DNA from: Phycisphaerales bacterium | GTDB taxonomy: Bacteria; Planctomycetota; Phycisphaerae; Tepidisphaerales; Tepidisphaeraceae | DNA: 6,004 bases | NCBI GenBank assembly: GCA_028288905.1 | Contig: JAQGHJ010000212.1 | Span: 1 to 6,004 of the forward strand | Reading direction: 5' to 3' | Shown: positions 1-5,475 of the stretch, piece after piece | How positions within the stretch are numbered: position 1 is the stretch's first letter | Layout: every line of letters starts with the position of its first letter | Program-made: the position numbers and the translations under genes | The notes under the pieces: generated by a model | What the model was told of the DNA's origin: nothing | What the model saw: the letters and a program-made list of their open reading frames with translations, nothing else | Database searches by the model: none

Positions 1-225
1 GCGGTACGCCGTCGCAGTTCGGATGACGTCCTCCGCGGCACCGTAGATCGCGTTGGCGACAACCGCGCGGACCCCGGCCGCGTCCGGGGGCCGGCTGCCT
101 TGGTCGCCCAAGGTTTCGAGGGTAGACCGGAACATCGCCAACCGTCCGGCGACGCGGCCCAGGTCCGACACCTTGAACTGTCGACCTGCACTGAGTTGTT
201 CGGCTACCTCTAAGACCGAATGCAT
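1..225 (-). CDS. Hypothetical protein, C-terminus beyond the window edge (partial)
   Basis: This is an open minus-strand reading frame with no stop before the left edge; 75 codons are visible from the ATG at 225. The visible protein begins MHSVLEVAEQLSAGRQF and looks like a mainly helical soluble protein, with no signal peptide, membrane segment or recognised motif. An in-frame GTG at 258 would add 11 residues (VWTDSVEPPV plus the junction) that also read as coding, so it is a credible alternative start. Neither start has a clear Shine-Dalgarno sequence. The frame is the same as that of the upstream gene ending at 265, with only a TAG codon between them, so the two may be adjacent co-transcribed genes or one broken gene. 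Codons are less strictly G/C-ending here than further right (TTA, GTA, AGT and GCA occur). I do not recognise the family. Confidence 0.6.
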   Translation of the reverse strand, partial: MHSVLEVAEQLSAGRQFKVSDLGRVAGRLAMFRSTLETLGDQGSRPPDAAGVRAVVANAIYGAAEDVIRTATAYR

Positions 226-264
226 CACGGGAGGCGGCTCGACGCTGTCCGTCCACACGCGGTG

Positions 265-693
265 CTAGGGCAGCCCGCGGCGGAAGCATCGGGCCGCGAA
301 GACGTTGAGGGCTCGGTATCCCAGAGCCGCGAGGTCGCTTACGCCGGGCGGCACGCTCCGGTGCCAGGCCGCCGCTTCCGCCGCTACCGCGTAAGGTGGC
401 GGATCCCCTGCCTGCATCGGGAAATAGGCAAATGCGAGGGCGGTGAGCCGTACGTCGCGTCCCCGGCGGATGGTGTCGGGAAGCGTCCACACGAGCCGGG
501 CACGGCTCATCGCGTCGATATCGGCCCACGCGGCCGGCCGCCGCCGGGCCGTTTCGGCCAAGTGGATACGCGCGGGCTGATCGCCGCCGGCCGCCATCGT
601 TTGCCTGAACAGGATCTGCCCGCTCTCCCGCGCCGCGTTGACCATCCAACGGAGAAGATCCTCTTGGTCGGGCAGTAGGATGGCATCGGCCAT
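265..693 (-). CDS. Hypothetical protein, 142 aa
   Basis: The start is the ATG at 693 (MADAILLPDQEDLLRWMVNA). A longer frame opens at 765, but its extra 24 residues are Arg/Thr-rich and unlike coding sequence. A weak GGGAA lies about 6 bases upstream of the chosen ATG. The protein appears soluble. It has an amphipathic first helix (about residues 7-22), a basic middle section, and a hydrophobic stretch around LTALAFAYFPMQ (about residues 85-96) that is too short and interrupted to be a membrane span. It ends RCFRRGLP at a TAG. The next frame downstream continues in the same phase. No catalytic motif or known family is visible, so no function is proposed. The membrane-protein gene at 781-1158 lies 87 bases upstream on the same strand and may be co-transcribed with it. 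Confidence 0.6.
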   Translation of the reverse strand: MADAILLPDQEDLLRWMVNAARESGQILFRQTMAAGGDQPARIHLAETARRRPAAWADIDAMSRARLVWTLPDTIRRGRDVRLTALAFAYFPMQAGDPPPYAVAAEAAAWHRSVPPGVSDLAALGYRALNVFAARCFRRGLP

Positions 694-780
694 ACAGGGT
701 TCCCAAAGGTGCCGTTGCGTGCGACTGGAAGTGACCCGAGTACGGGTGGGTTGTATCGCGCCCAACGCTGAGTGTAGGCG
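694..780 (-). promoter_or_regulatory. Gap between minus-strand genes, with a weak -10-like box and small hairpin
   Basis: This 87-base gap on the minus strand separates the 781-1158 gene from the 265-693 gene. A TACAAC hexamer (minus strand, 755 to 750) resembles a -10 box, but no convincing -35 hexamer sits at the right distance. A 5-bp perfect stem (ACCCG, loop AGTA, CGGGT, 734-747) follows it. There is no T-run, so I would not call it a terminator. Either a weak promoter or plain read-through would fit. Confidence 0.2.
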
Positions 781-1158
781 TCACCGCCGGAAGCTGTTCC
801 GGGCGATGTCCCGGATCGCGATCGCGACCGTCCCGACCAGCACGAACAGGATGCCCCAGCCCAACGCGGCCAAGGCGAACGGGACCGTCGTCCCGGCCAA
901 CAGGACCGCGGCCACGCCACCCCCGTCCCGGCTCTGGGCGACCGTGGCGACGGCACCGAAGATCGCGATCCCGACCACGACGGCCGCCCCGACCACGCAC
1001 ATGATCCCGAACGCGATCAACAGCCGCGCGCCGATCGTGATCCCCGTGTAGCTCGGGACCCGCGCGGGGGGACGGGCCGGGGCGGCGTAGCCCGGCTGGT
1101 GGGCGTGGACCGGCCGCGCGTACGCGGCGGCGGTCGCGAGGTCGTCGAGTTCCGTCAT
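781..1158 (-). CDS. Small integral membrane protein, 125 aa
   Basis: The ATG at 1158 is preceded on the minus strand by a purine-rich GGAAAGGGGAAGG, a good ribosome binding region. Residues 1-38 are an Ala/Pro-rich soluble tail (HAHQPGYAAPARPPARVP). A hydrophobic segment then spans about residues 44-74. A short polar loop (QSRDGGG, about 75-81) follows, then a second hydrophobic region at about 84-115, long enough for one long or two short spans. The C-terminus is short and basic (RDIARNSFRR). This architecture of a proline-rich soluble N-terminus plus a small multi-span domain is common in small bacterial membrane proteins and does not define a function. The gene diverges from the plus-strand membrane protein at 1328, which also has a Pro-rich start. 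The family is not recognised. Confidence 0.72.
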   Translation of the reverse strand: MTELDDLATAAAYARPVHAHQPGYAAPARPPARVPSYTGITIGARLLIAFGIMCVVGAAVVVGIAIFGAVATVAQSRDGGGVAAVLLAGTTVPFALAALGWGILFVLVGTVAIAIRDIARNSFRR

Positions 1159-1194
1159 CCTTCCCCTTTCAATGTGGCCTGCCGGAGGATATCC

Positions 1195-1320
1195 ATGCCC
1201 GAACGGATGGGCAACAAACGCGTTGCCCGTCGGCCGCCTACATCAACGGGGTGCGCCGGGGAACTCCCGGACCCGACCCGCACGGACGGGGGCCGACCCG
1301 TACCGCAGGCACCGAGATAG
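1195..1320 (+). CDS. Candidate small ORF, 41 aa, upstream of the 1328 membrane protein gene
   Basis: A GGAGG at 1184-1188 stands 6 bases before the ATG at 1195, near-ideal spacing. The encoded peptide (MPERMGNKRVARRPPTSTGC and 21 more residues) is basic and rich in Pro and Arg, with no membrane segment. Its TAG stop (1318-1320) shares bases with the TAGGAGG (1318-1324) that serves the GTG at 1328, leaving 7 bases between stop and next start, as expected for translational coupling. A 10-bp hairpin (1206-1231) lies inside the ORF near its start. It could be a regulatory leader peptide, a real small protein, or a chance ORF in GC-rich DNA. Composition alone does not make it convincing; the initiation signals are what support it. 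Confidence 0.3.
   Translation: MPERMGNKRVARRPPTSTGCAGELPDPTRTDGGRPVPQAPR
1206..1231. promoter_or_regulatory. Strong inverted repeat between divergent genes (possible operator or RNA hairpin)
   Basis: The arms GATGGGCAAC (1206-1215) and GTTGCCCGTC (1222-1231) pair over 10 bp, with one T·G wobble, around a 6-base AAACGC loop. The inner 7 bp (GGGCAAC/GTTGCCC) are perfect. The site lies between the divergent genes 781-1158 and 1328-1855, where an operator would be placed. It also lies within the candidate small ORF, where an RNA hairpin could affect translation. No T-run follows on either strand, so it is unlikely to be an intrinsic terminator. Confidence 0.4.
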
Positions 1321-1327
1321 GAGGCCC

Positions 1328-1855
1328 GTGACCCCGCCGATCGTTCCGCCGACCGACAGCCTCTACAAGTTCATCGCGATCAGCGGGCTCGCCCTAACCA
1401 TCGTGGCGATCGCGTTCCCGCTCCGGGACGCGGCCGCCTTGCGGCGGGAGTACATGGCCGCGACGGAGGAGATGGAGTCCAGCGGGGCGGACTTCGTCCG
1501 GTCCGTCGAGGAGGTCCGGGACGTCTTGCGCGCGGCCACCCGGCCGACCGCGGCCCCGGCCACCCGGCCCGGCCCGGCGACCGCCGTCGCCCGCTACGAG
1601 CCCCGTGGCGACGCCTACGTCGCGTCGCTCCGAGGGTTCCTGCGCGTCGCCCGGCGGGCGGACGACTTCAAGGTGGAACAGCGGTACTGGGCGAACCTCG
1701 CCGTGTTCGGGCTGTTCCTGATGGCCGCCGGGTTCGCGCTGTGGTGGTTCCGCGTCCAGCGGCACCAGGACGCGCTGCTGCGGTTTCAGGTCGCCGAGGC
1801 CGAGGCGAAGGCGAAGGCGGCCGCGTTGGGGGAGCTGCCGCCGCCGGAGGGGTGA
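1328..1855 (+). CDS. Two-pass membrane protein with periplasmic/extracytoplasmic-type central region, 175 aa
   Basis: The GTG at 1328 is chosen because AGGAGG (1319-1324) is just upstream, although the 3-base spacing is short. The frame is open further upstream to 1172, but that extension is Arg/Pro-rich and unlike coding sequence. A first hydrophobic segment spans about residues 13-32 (LYKFIAISGLALTIVAIAFP). A charged helical, possibly coiled region follows at about 33-70, then a Pro/Ala/Thr linker at about 71-88, another helical stretch, and a second membrane segment at about 121-141. An amphipathic, Ala/Lys/Glu-rich tail rises from residue 145 (FQVAEAEAKAKAAALGE). With two spans, both termini should lie on the same side and the central 90 residues on the other. 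No enzymatic motif is visible. The family is not recognised, but the coding call is strong. Confidence 0.75.
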   Translation: MTPPIVPPTDSLYKFIAISGLALTIVAIAFPLRDAAALRREYMAATEEMESSGADFVRSVEEVRDVLRAATRPTAAPATRPGPATAVARYEPRGDAYVASLRGFLRVARRADDFKVEQRYWANLAVFGLFLMAAGFALWWFRVQRHQDALLRFQVAEAEAKAKAAALGELPPPEG

Positions 1856-1891
1856 TCGCGCGGTCGAGACGCCACCCGGGTGTGGTACGGT

Positions 1892-1945
1892 TGGAATTCC
1901 GCTCGACCCGGTTCCACCCTCCACTATTCGTGGATTCCGCTTGAC
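1892..1945 (+). repeat. Imperfect direct repeat upstream of the 1997 gene, overlapping its -35
   Basis: TGGAATTCCGCTCGAC (1892-1907) recurs as TGGATTCCGCTTGAC (1931-1945), differing by one missing base and one substitution, 39 bases apart. The second copy overlaps the TTGACA -35 hexamer. The arrangement could bind a regulator in tandem or reflect a small duplication. Confidence 0.35.
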
Positions 1946-1971
1946 ATCGGACCACGAGGGATTGCTATAAG
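1941..1971 (+). promoter_or_regulatory. Sigma-70-type promoter with extended -10
   Basis: A perfect TTGACA -35 (1941-1946) is followed, after 19 bases, by TATAAG (1966-1971). This matches the -10 consensus at five of six positions and is preceded by TGC (1963-1965), the TGn extended -10 motif. The 19-base spacer is slightly long, which an extended -10 can offset. The predicted start of transcription is near 1978, leaving a leader of about 20 bases with AAGGAG before the ATG at 1997. This is the best consensus promoter in the window, and it stands out against the GC-rich background. Confidence 0.65.
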
Positions 1972-1996
1972 CGGTTCCGTCGAAGGAGCGACGAAC

Positions 1997-2452
1997 ATGG
2001 GACCAGAACAGGCGGCGGAGCTGGCGGATCTGGTGGCCGGGTTGTACGACGGCACCGGACCGCGGGTCGTCGACCTCCTGCGAGACAGCCTGACCCCGTA
2101 CTCGTCCGCGGCCGCGGAGCCGGCGGTCCTCCAATATTGCCGGACGCACGACAAGCTGAACGTCCCCAGCCTCATCCGGGCCATCGCGGAGGCGGACGCC
2201 TGGAAGCGGCCGCCCGCCACGTCCGTCAGCCGCGAAGAGAAGAAGCGGGCGGATGCGTCGCACGACCGGGCCCGCGCCGTCTGCGAGGCGATGTCGGACG
2301 ACGAGCTGGCGGCTTATATCGAGGCCGCGTTCCACGACAACCCCGGGCTCCGCTCGTTCATCCGGGACGGGGACGCCAGAGGGTCGACCGTCGTCCGGGC
2401 ATTGATCGCCGCACGGGTCGCGGCCCCCGGCGGTCCGCCCGACGGACACTGA
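1997..2452 (+). CDS. Hypothetical helical protein, 151 aa, possibly helicase-loader-like
   Basis: The ATG at 1997 has AAGGAG (1983-1988) 8 bases upstream and a strong promoter just before it. A longer open frame back to 1880 is rejected because it would run through that promoter. The protein is soluble and helical. Residues 1-66 (AAELADLVAGLYDG, then DLLRDSLTPYSSAAAEPAVL, then CRTHDKLNVPSLIRAIAEA) follow a layout seen in phage helicase-loader/replisome-organizer proteins: an acidic helical start, a conserved-looking LTPY, a helix, then (N/F)-P-x-x-x-x-x-I. That similarity is from memory of the pattern and is weak. Residues 75-100 are charged, and the C-terminus is helical, then Pro/Gly-rich. 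The HNH gene begins 58 bases downstream on the same strand, so the two probably form an operon. Confidence 0.7.
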   Translation: MGPEQAAELADLVAGLYDGTGPRVVDLLRDSLTPYSSAAAEPAVLQYCRTHDKLNVPSLIRAIAEADAWKRPPATSVSREEKKRADASHDRARAVCEAMSDDELAAYIEAAFHDNPGLRSFIRDGDARGSTVVRALIAARVAAPGGPPDGH

Positions 2453-2510
2453 CAGCCCGGGTGATCCTTCCGCTCGCCGTCGTCGCACGGGGGCATACGA
2501 GCCGAGCCCG

Positions 2511-3713
2511 ATGTCCGCTCCCGCCACCGAGGTCGATGCCGACGAAGCATCGCTGTCCCAAGGCGACCAGGGTCGGCTGAAGCTGTTCCGACGGTACGCC
2601 CGCAACCTGTCCGTCTACGTCCCGCAGCTCGCGGACCGCTTCGCGTGCCCGATCTGCCTCGGCTTGTTCGCCGAGGGCGACGTGTTGGGCCCGGACCCGC
2701 GGGTGGACGTCGGTCACGCGTTCCCGAACGAGCTGGGCGGCCGGACGGTCACCCTGGAGTGCCGCCGGTGCAACGGGCGGCTGAACCGCGCCGCCGACGG
2801 CGAGCTGATCAAGCTGCACAAACAGTGGGACGCCGGCCGGCCGGACCGGCCGGGGGCCGAGCCGATCAAGGGGTTCGTCGACATGCCGGCCGGCCGGGTA
2901 AGCGTCCACCTGAGCAGCCCGGGGGGCATGCGGTTCCACCATAAAGCCGCGCACCCGGGCGCGTTCGACCAGCTCGTCAAGGCCGCGATCGGGGGGCGGT
3001 CGTTACGGGCCGAGTTCCCGGGGGTCGACCACGGGCGGACGAGCCTCGCGGTCCTGCACGCCGCCCACCTGGTCCTGTTCCGCGCGTTCGCCTACGCCTA
3101 CCTGCTGTCGCCAGCCGGCCGGTTCGTGAGCGGGGTCCTCGACGCGTCGGACCGGCTGGACGACCCGCCGTTCGTCACGGCCGAGGTCTACACGGCCGTC
3201 GGGTTCGACGAGCGGATCGTGATGCGGTGTGGGGCGGCCCGGTTCTCGTCCGGGGAACAGTGCCTGTTCGTCGCGCTCCCGTCGCCAAACCCGTCCGCGC
3301 TGGCCGAGTTCGTGTTCCTCCCCGGCCTCTGGGAGGAGGACGTGGCCGCGTTCGGCGGGCTGTGCGAGCGGGCCGTCGACTCCTGGGTGCGGGCGACCTA
3401 CCGGACGATCGACGGCGGGCCGGCCAAGAGCCTGGAGTGCCCGGAGTACGCGAACGCGCTGAACCTGCGGTGGCACGGCTGGGAGCGGCACGACGTCGAC
3501 ATGACGAAGCTGATGTACGCGGTCCGGGACGCGGTCGGCGGGAGCTTGGCGCGGAAGGCGGACGCCCTGGCGATCGCCCGGCGGTTCGGGCTCCCGGAGA
3601 CTTACCTCTGCGCCATGGTCGCCGAGCTGACGAAGAACGGCTTTCTGGAGCGGGTGCCGAAGCGGGACCGCCCCCACTTGGTCCGGCTTACGGCGAACGC
3701 CACGTTCGGGTAG
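2511..3713 (+). CDS. HNH endonuclease domain protein with probable C-terminal winged helix, 400 aa
   Basis: The start is the ATG at 2511, where the ribosome binding site is weak; a TACGAG at 2496-2501 could be a local -10 box. Residues 46-49 are CPIC, followed by GHAFPNELGG (68-77) and CRRCN (84-88). This is the two-CxxC zinc-binding arrangement around a His of the HNH_5-type ββα-metal nuclease fold; H69, N88 and perhaps H103 would be the H-N-H residues. The acidic residue usually just before the first His is replaced by G68, with D66 nearby, so activity is uncertain. A central region of about 230 residues follows, including LHAAHLVLFRAFAYAYLL (182-199). A likely winged helix-turn-helix spans about 345-395 (ADALAIARRFGLPETYLCAM, then AELTKNGFLERV). 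The HNH similarity is confident; the DNA target is unknown. It may be a mobile-element nuclease or a regulator built on an HNH fold. Confidence 0.85.
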   Translation: MSAPATEVDADEASLSQGDQGRLKLFRRYARNLSVYVPQLADRFACPICLGLFAEGDVLGPDPRVDVGHAFPNELGGRTVTLECRRCNGRLNRAADGELIKLHKQWDAGRPDRPGAEPIKGFVDMPAGRVSVHLSSPGGMRFHHKAAHPGAFDQLVKAAIGGRSLRAEFPGVDHGRTSLAVLHAAHLVLFRAFAYAYLLSPAGRFVSGVLDASDRLDDPPFVTAEVYTAVGFDERIVMRCGAARFSSGEQCLFVALPSPNPSALAEFVFLPGLWEEDVAAFGGLCERAVDSWVRATYRTIDGGPAKSLECPEYANALNLRWHGWERHDVDMTKLMYAVRDAVGGSLARKADALAIARRFGLPETYLCAMVAELTKNGFLERVPKRDRPHLVRLTANATFG

Positions 3714-3777
3714 CCGCCGCGGCCTGAGGTCGGTTAGCGCGGATCGCCGGCCGTGTGGAGCCTGCCCGGTCAGCCGG

Positions 3778-3783
3778 TAGACT
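3778..3783 (+). promoter_or_regulatory. Possible -10 element of the 3806 gene
   Basis: TAGACT fits the TANNNT form of a -10 box, in the context CGGTAGACTGCC. It lies 22 bases before the ATG at 3806, which would give a leader of about 15 bases containing GGAAG. No clear -35 is present, which is common where the -10 box dominates. The call rests on position and hexamer only. Confidence 0.3.
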
Positions 3784-3805
3784 GCCGAGCCGGAAGACCC
3801 GCCGC

Positions 3806-4213
3806 ATGCCGCCGCTGATCGCCGCCCCCACCCCGCCAAACCCGCCGCCGGCCCCGTGGCCGCCCCCGGACCGGCAGCACCCGTTCGCCCGGCTGGCCGG
3901 GCCGGACGCGGTCGTCCTGTGGCGGGACGCGGTCGAGTTCGCCTGGGTCGCCCTGCTCGACGAGGTCGGCGAGCCGTTCGTCCCGGACTGGCGGGCGTAC
4001 GGGTACTACGCGAGCCCGGTGTACGGACGCCGCTGGGCCGGGTTCGCCGACCAGTGGTGGGTGCTGTTCAGCGATTGGGAGGCATGGGGCGGCATGGCGG
4101 TCGCCTACGCCTGGGTCGACAAGCGGACGGGCGACACCCGGGTGTGGGTGAACGAGGCGTACGACCCGGCGTACGAACCACTCGCGGACGCGGTGGCCGA
4201 GCGGGAGGCGTGA
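3806..4213 (+). CDS. Hypothetical Trp/Tyr-rich soluble protein, 135 aa
   Basis: The chosen ATG at 3806 has GGAAG (3792-3796) 9 bases upstream; an in-frame GTG at 3755 would add 17 basic residues and no better signal. The first 25 residues are Pro-rich (TPPNPPPAPWPPPDRQHPFA). A compact domain follows, with many aromatics (FAWVALLDEVGEPFVPDW, YGYYASPVYGRRWAGFADQW) and then a β-rich end (VAYAWVDKRTGDTRVWVNEA). The final DKRTG turn between two strands resembles the 'VdkkTG' hairpin found in several small immunity-like or SMI1-like proteins. That is only a shape similarity and no family assignment is made. No signal peptide or membrane span is present. The gene is preceded by a 92-base gap after the HNH gene and is probably transcribed separately. 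Confidence 0.7.
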   Translation: MPPLIAAPTPPNPPPAPWPPPDRQHPFARLAGPDAVVLWRDAVEFAWVALLDEVGEPFVPDWRAYGYYASPVYGRRWAGFADQWWVLFSDWEAWGGMAVAYAWVDKRTGDTRVWVNEAYDPAYEPLADAVAEREA

Positions 4214-4279
4214 CCGATCGTCACCTGGGGTCAGGCGCGAGTGCCGCCCGGGCCCGCCGTCGTACCCTTCCGGCCACCG

Positions 4280-4410
4280 CACCGGAGCCCCGCCAGGAGT
4301 TCAAACCCGCAGCGCGAACGAACCTCGGGGTGACAGGACACCAGTTGAACTTTTCCGGGCCGGCGTAGCCATGCTCGACGACCACCTTCAGCGGCTGATC
4401 CTTGCGGCCT
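4280..4410 (-). pseudogene. Possible gene fragment on the minus strand
   Basis: Between about 4410 and 4280 the minus strand encodes PLKVVVEHGYAGPEKFNWCP followed by VTPRFVRAAGLNSWRG. It has a varied residue mix, several aromatics, and none of the Arg/Pro/Ala runs typical of shadow frames in this DNA. The flanking codons on both sides degenerate into Arg/Ala-rich sequence, and the start of the open frame (ATG at 4511) has no ribosome binding site. It may be the remnant of a decayed gene, or a chance stretch. The family is not recognised. Confidence 0.2.
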
Positions 4411-4446
4411 GATCGCTGGCAGCGGGAAGCCGCTTCGTCAGCGATC
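4411..4446. repeat. Two-tier inverted repeat (hairpin) in the gap before the 4535 gene
   Basis: The outer arms GATCGCTG (4411-4418) and CAGCGATC (4439-4446) are perfectly complementary over 8 bp. Inside them AGCGG (4421-4425) pairs with CCGCT (4430-4434) around a GAAG loop, with small internal bulges. The whole can fold as one stem-loop of about 36 bases. No T-run follows, so its role as a terminator, protein site or RNA element is open. Confidence 0.4.
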
Positions 4447-4534
4447 GCTCGCGGGCGGCGGCGGACCAACCGAATCGGCGCGACCACGCCGACTGCCACT
4501 TGCCGGCGCATTTCCGCCCGTCATCATTGGGCTG

Positions 4535-5221
4535 ATGAAGTTCGTGGTGCCGGTCAAAGCCTCGACGCTCTACCGCCTGATCGAGGAAACGGGCGGCCGA
4601 CTGTTGAACGCGTCGGGGTTCGACCGTGTCGGGCCGCGCACTTGGGTCCGCAGCACGAAGGTGCCGATCCGCGAGTTGATTTACTTCCGCCCGCCGCACT
4701 CGTATCTCGGGGCCACGCCCGTCTGGGCGTTCTCCCTCGACTACGTTCCTGACGCGCACCACACGAACAACTTCGAGGTCCGCTGGCACGCGCGTGCAGA
4801 GCGGGTGGTGTTCGACCTGGGGTACGACCCGCTCGAATACGACTGGAACGGGAGGCCGCGGTGGTCGATTCCCACCGACGAGGGACCCGGCTGCGCCCGG
4901 GAGCGGGCAGCGGCCGTGGTGCGGCTGACGCTCGAATCCGCCCTCCGTTCGTTCTTCGACCCGGTCGGGACCGTGGCCGACCTCCCAACCGCGTTCGAGG
5001 CCAAGCTCCGCCGCGCACCGTGGGCCAAGCACGGCCGCCCCCCTTGGGGTGCGTTCATGCCCCAGGAGCAACTCGCGTACGCGTTCACGCTTGCGAGACT
5101 CGGGCGACCCGACGAAGGCCGGGTTTGGCTGGAGCGGTTCACGGGGGGCGACCGGCTGATGCCCCGGGTCACCCGCCGGCACATCGGCGAACTCTACGAC
5201 CTCGCCTCGGGTGGAGGGTAG
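4535..5221 (+). CDS. DUF4304-like hypothetical protein, 228 aa
   Basis: The ATG at 4535 opens the frame; the upstream sequence (CATTGGGCTG) offers only a weak ribosome binding site. Residues 10-34 form a helix then GFDRVGPRTWVRS. They are followed by β-rich sequence (ELIYFRPPHSYLGATPVWAF, SLDYVP) where an ordinary DUF4304 protein has its 'GF...g..w.r......i..q.s......f..n.gv' core. The middle is polar (YDPLEYDWNGRPRWSIP). A helix at about 122-142 leads into a C-terminal helical part (EQLAYAFTLARLGRPDEGRV) that looks like a TPR-type helical pair. The match to DUF4304 is by remembered pattern and moderate at best. DUF4304 members have no established biochemical function. The protein is soluble, with no signal peptide. 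It stands alone, with no close partner gene. Confidence 0.75.
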   Translation: MKFVVPVKASTLYRLIEETGGRLLNASGFDRVGPRTWVRSTKVPIRELIYFRPPHSYLGATPVWAFSLDYVPDAHHTNNFEVRWHARAERVVFDLGYDPLEYDWNGRPRWSIPTDEGPGCARERAAAVVRLTLESALRSFFDPVGTVADLPTAFEAKLRRAPWAKHGRPPWGAFMPQEQLAYAFTLARLGRPDEGRVWLERFTGGDRLMPRVTRRHIGELYDLASGGG

Positions 5222-5460
5222 CGGCCGGATTTTGCTGTCCGACGCCCAACCGTCCGCCCGACGCAACATGGTTGGACAAGGTGTAAAGAGTCAGTGTCCC
5301 CCCTCGGGGCTCGGTTCTCCTTGCCGTGAAGTGGTGGAGAAAGCGGAAAGAATGGATTTTAGTCGAAGGTTCAAGTGGGGTGGCCCAACCCTCGAACTGC
5401 CCCCGGGTCAGCGTCGGACCAGCACGCCTCGCAGGCCCGTTCCCACGGTACGATGCCCCC
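5222..5460. other. Intergenic stretch of 239 bases with locally lower GC
   Basis: No convincing gene lies here. An AT-richer purine tract occurs at about 5335-5365. A CCCCTCGGGG palindrome at 5298-5307 follows the 4535 gene and could form a very short hairpin, but without a T-run. An ATG at 5351 (MDFSRRFKWGGP) starts a short plausible peptide that soon becomes Arg/Pro-rich and overlaps the next gene's start, so it is not called. Confidence 0.4.
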
Positions 5461-5475
5461 GTGCCCGACGACCCC
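5447..5475 (+). promoter_or_regulatory. TACGAT box plus GTG start, copy 1 of a repeated leaderless-type start element
   Basis: GGTACGATGCCCCCGTGCCC begins at 5447. TACGAT (5449-5454) fits a TANNNT -10 box and ends 6 bases before the GTG at 5461, so transcription would begin at or next to the start codon. There is no Shine-Dalgarno sequence. The same element recurs at 5824-5853. Confidence 0.45.

Larger units (their letters stand above)
4214..4534. other. 321-base intergenic stretch
   Basis: No plus-strand gene is visible here. The stretch holds a GC-rich palindromic patch (GCCCGGGC near 4248), a near-repeat GCGGCTGATC (4391-4400) / GCGGCCTGATC (4404-4414), and the hairpin at 4411-4446. It also holds a minus-strand frame of 96 codons (4221-4511) whose central part, EHGYAGPEKFNWCPVTPRF, reads like protein while both ends read like noise. 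No consensus promoter for the downstream 4535 gene is evident. Confidence 0.5.

Noticed and set aside
816..823. GCGATCGC octamers (also at 4441) as a HIP1-like repeat
   Set aside because: Only two copies are seen and both sit in GC-rich contexts where this octamer is expected. There is no other cyanobacterial signal.
1172..1327. N-terminal extension of the 1328 membrane protein to the upstream start at 1172
   Set aside because: The extra 52 residues are Arg/Pro/Gly-rich, and the AGGAGG at 1319-1324 marks the GTG at 1328 as the start.
1873..1882. CACCCGGGTG palindrome after the 1328 gene as a terminator
   Set aside because: It is a 10-base self-complementary sequence with no loop and no T-run, and the same sequence recurs inside the 3806 gene at about 4135. 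It is probably chance in GC-rich DNA.
1880..1996. N-terminal extension of the 1997 gene
   Set aside because: It would translate through the TTGACA/TATAAG promoter, and the AAGGAG plus ATG at 1997 is far better.
1394..2605. 403-codon open frame on the minus strand
   Set aside because: It is Arg/Pro/Gly-rich, spans three plus-strand features including the 1941 promoter, and is antisense to two good genes. It is a shadow of GC-rich codon use.
3003..3839. 278-codon minus-strand open frame antisense to the HNH gene
   Set aside because: The composition is dominated by Arg, Pro, Val and Gly, with no motif. The plus strand carries clear HNH residues.
4388..5269. 293-codon minus-strand open frame antisense to the 4535 gene
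   Set aside because: It has a shadow-type composition. The plus-strand protein has balanced residues and secondary-structure-like periodicity.
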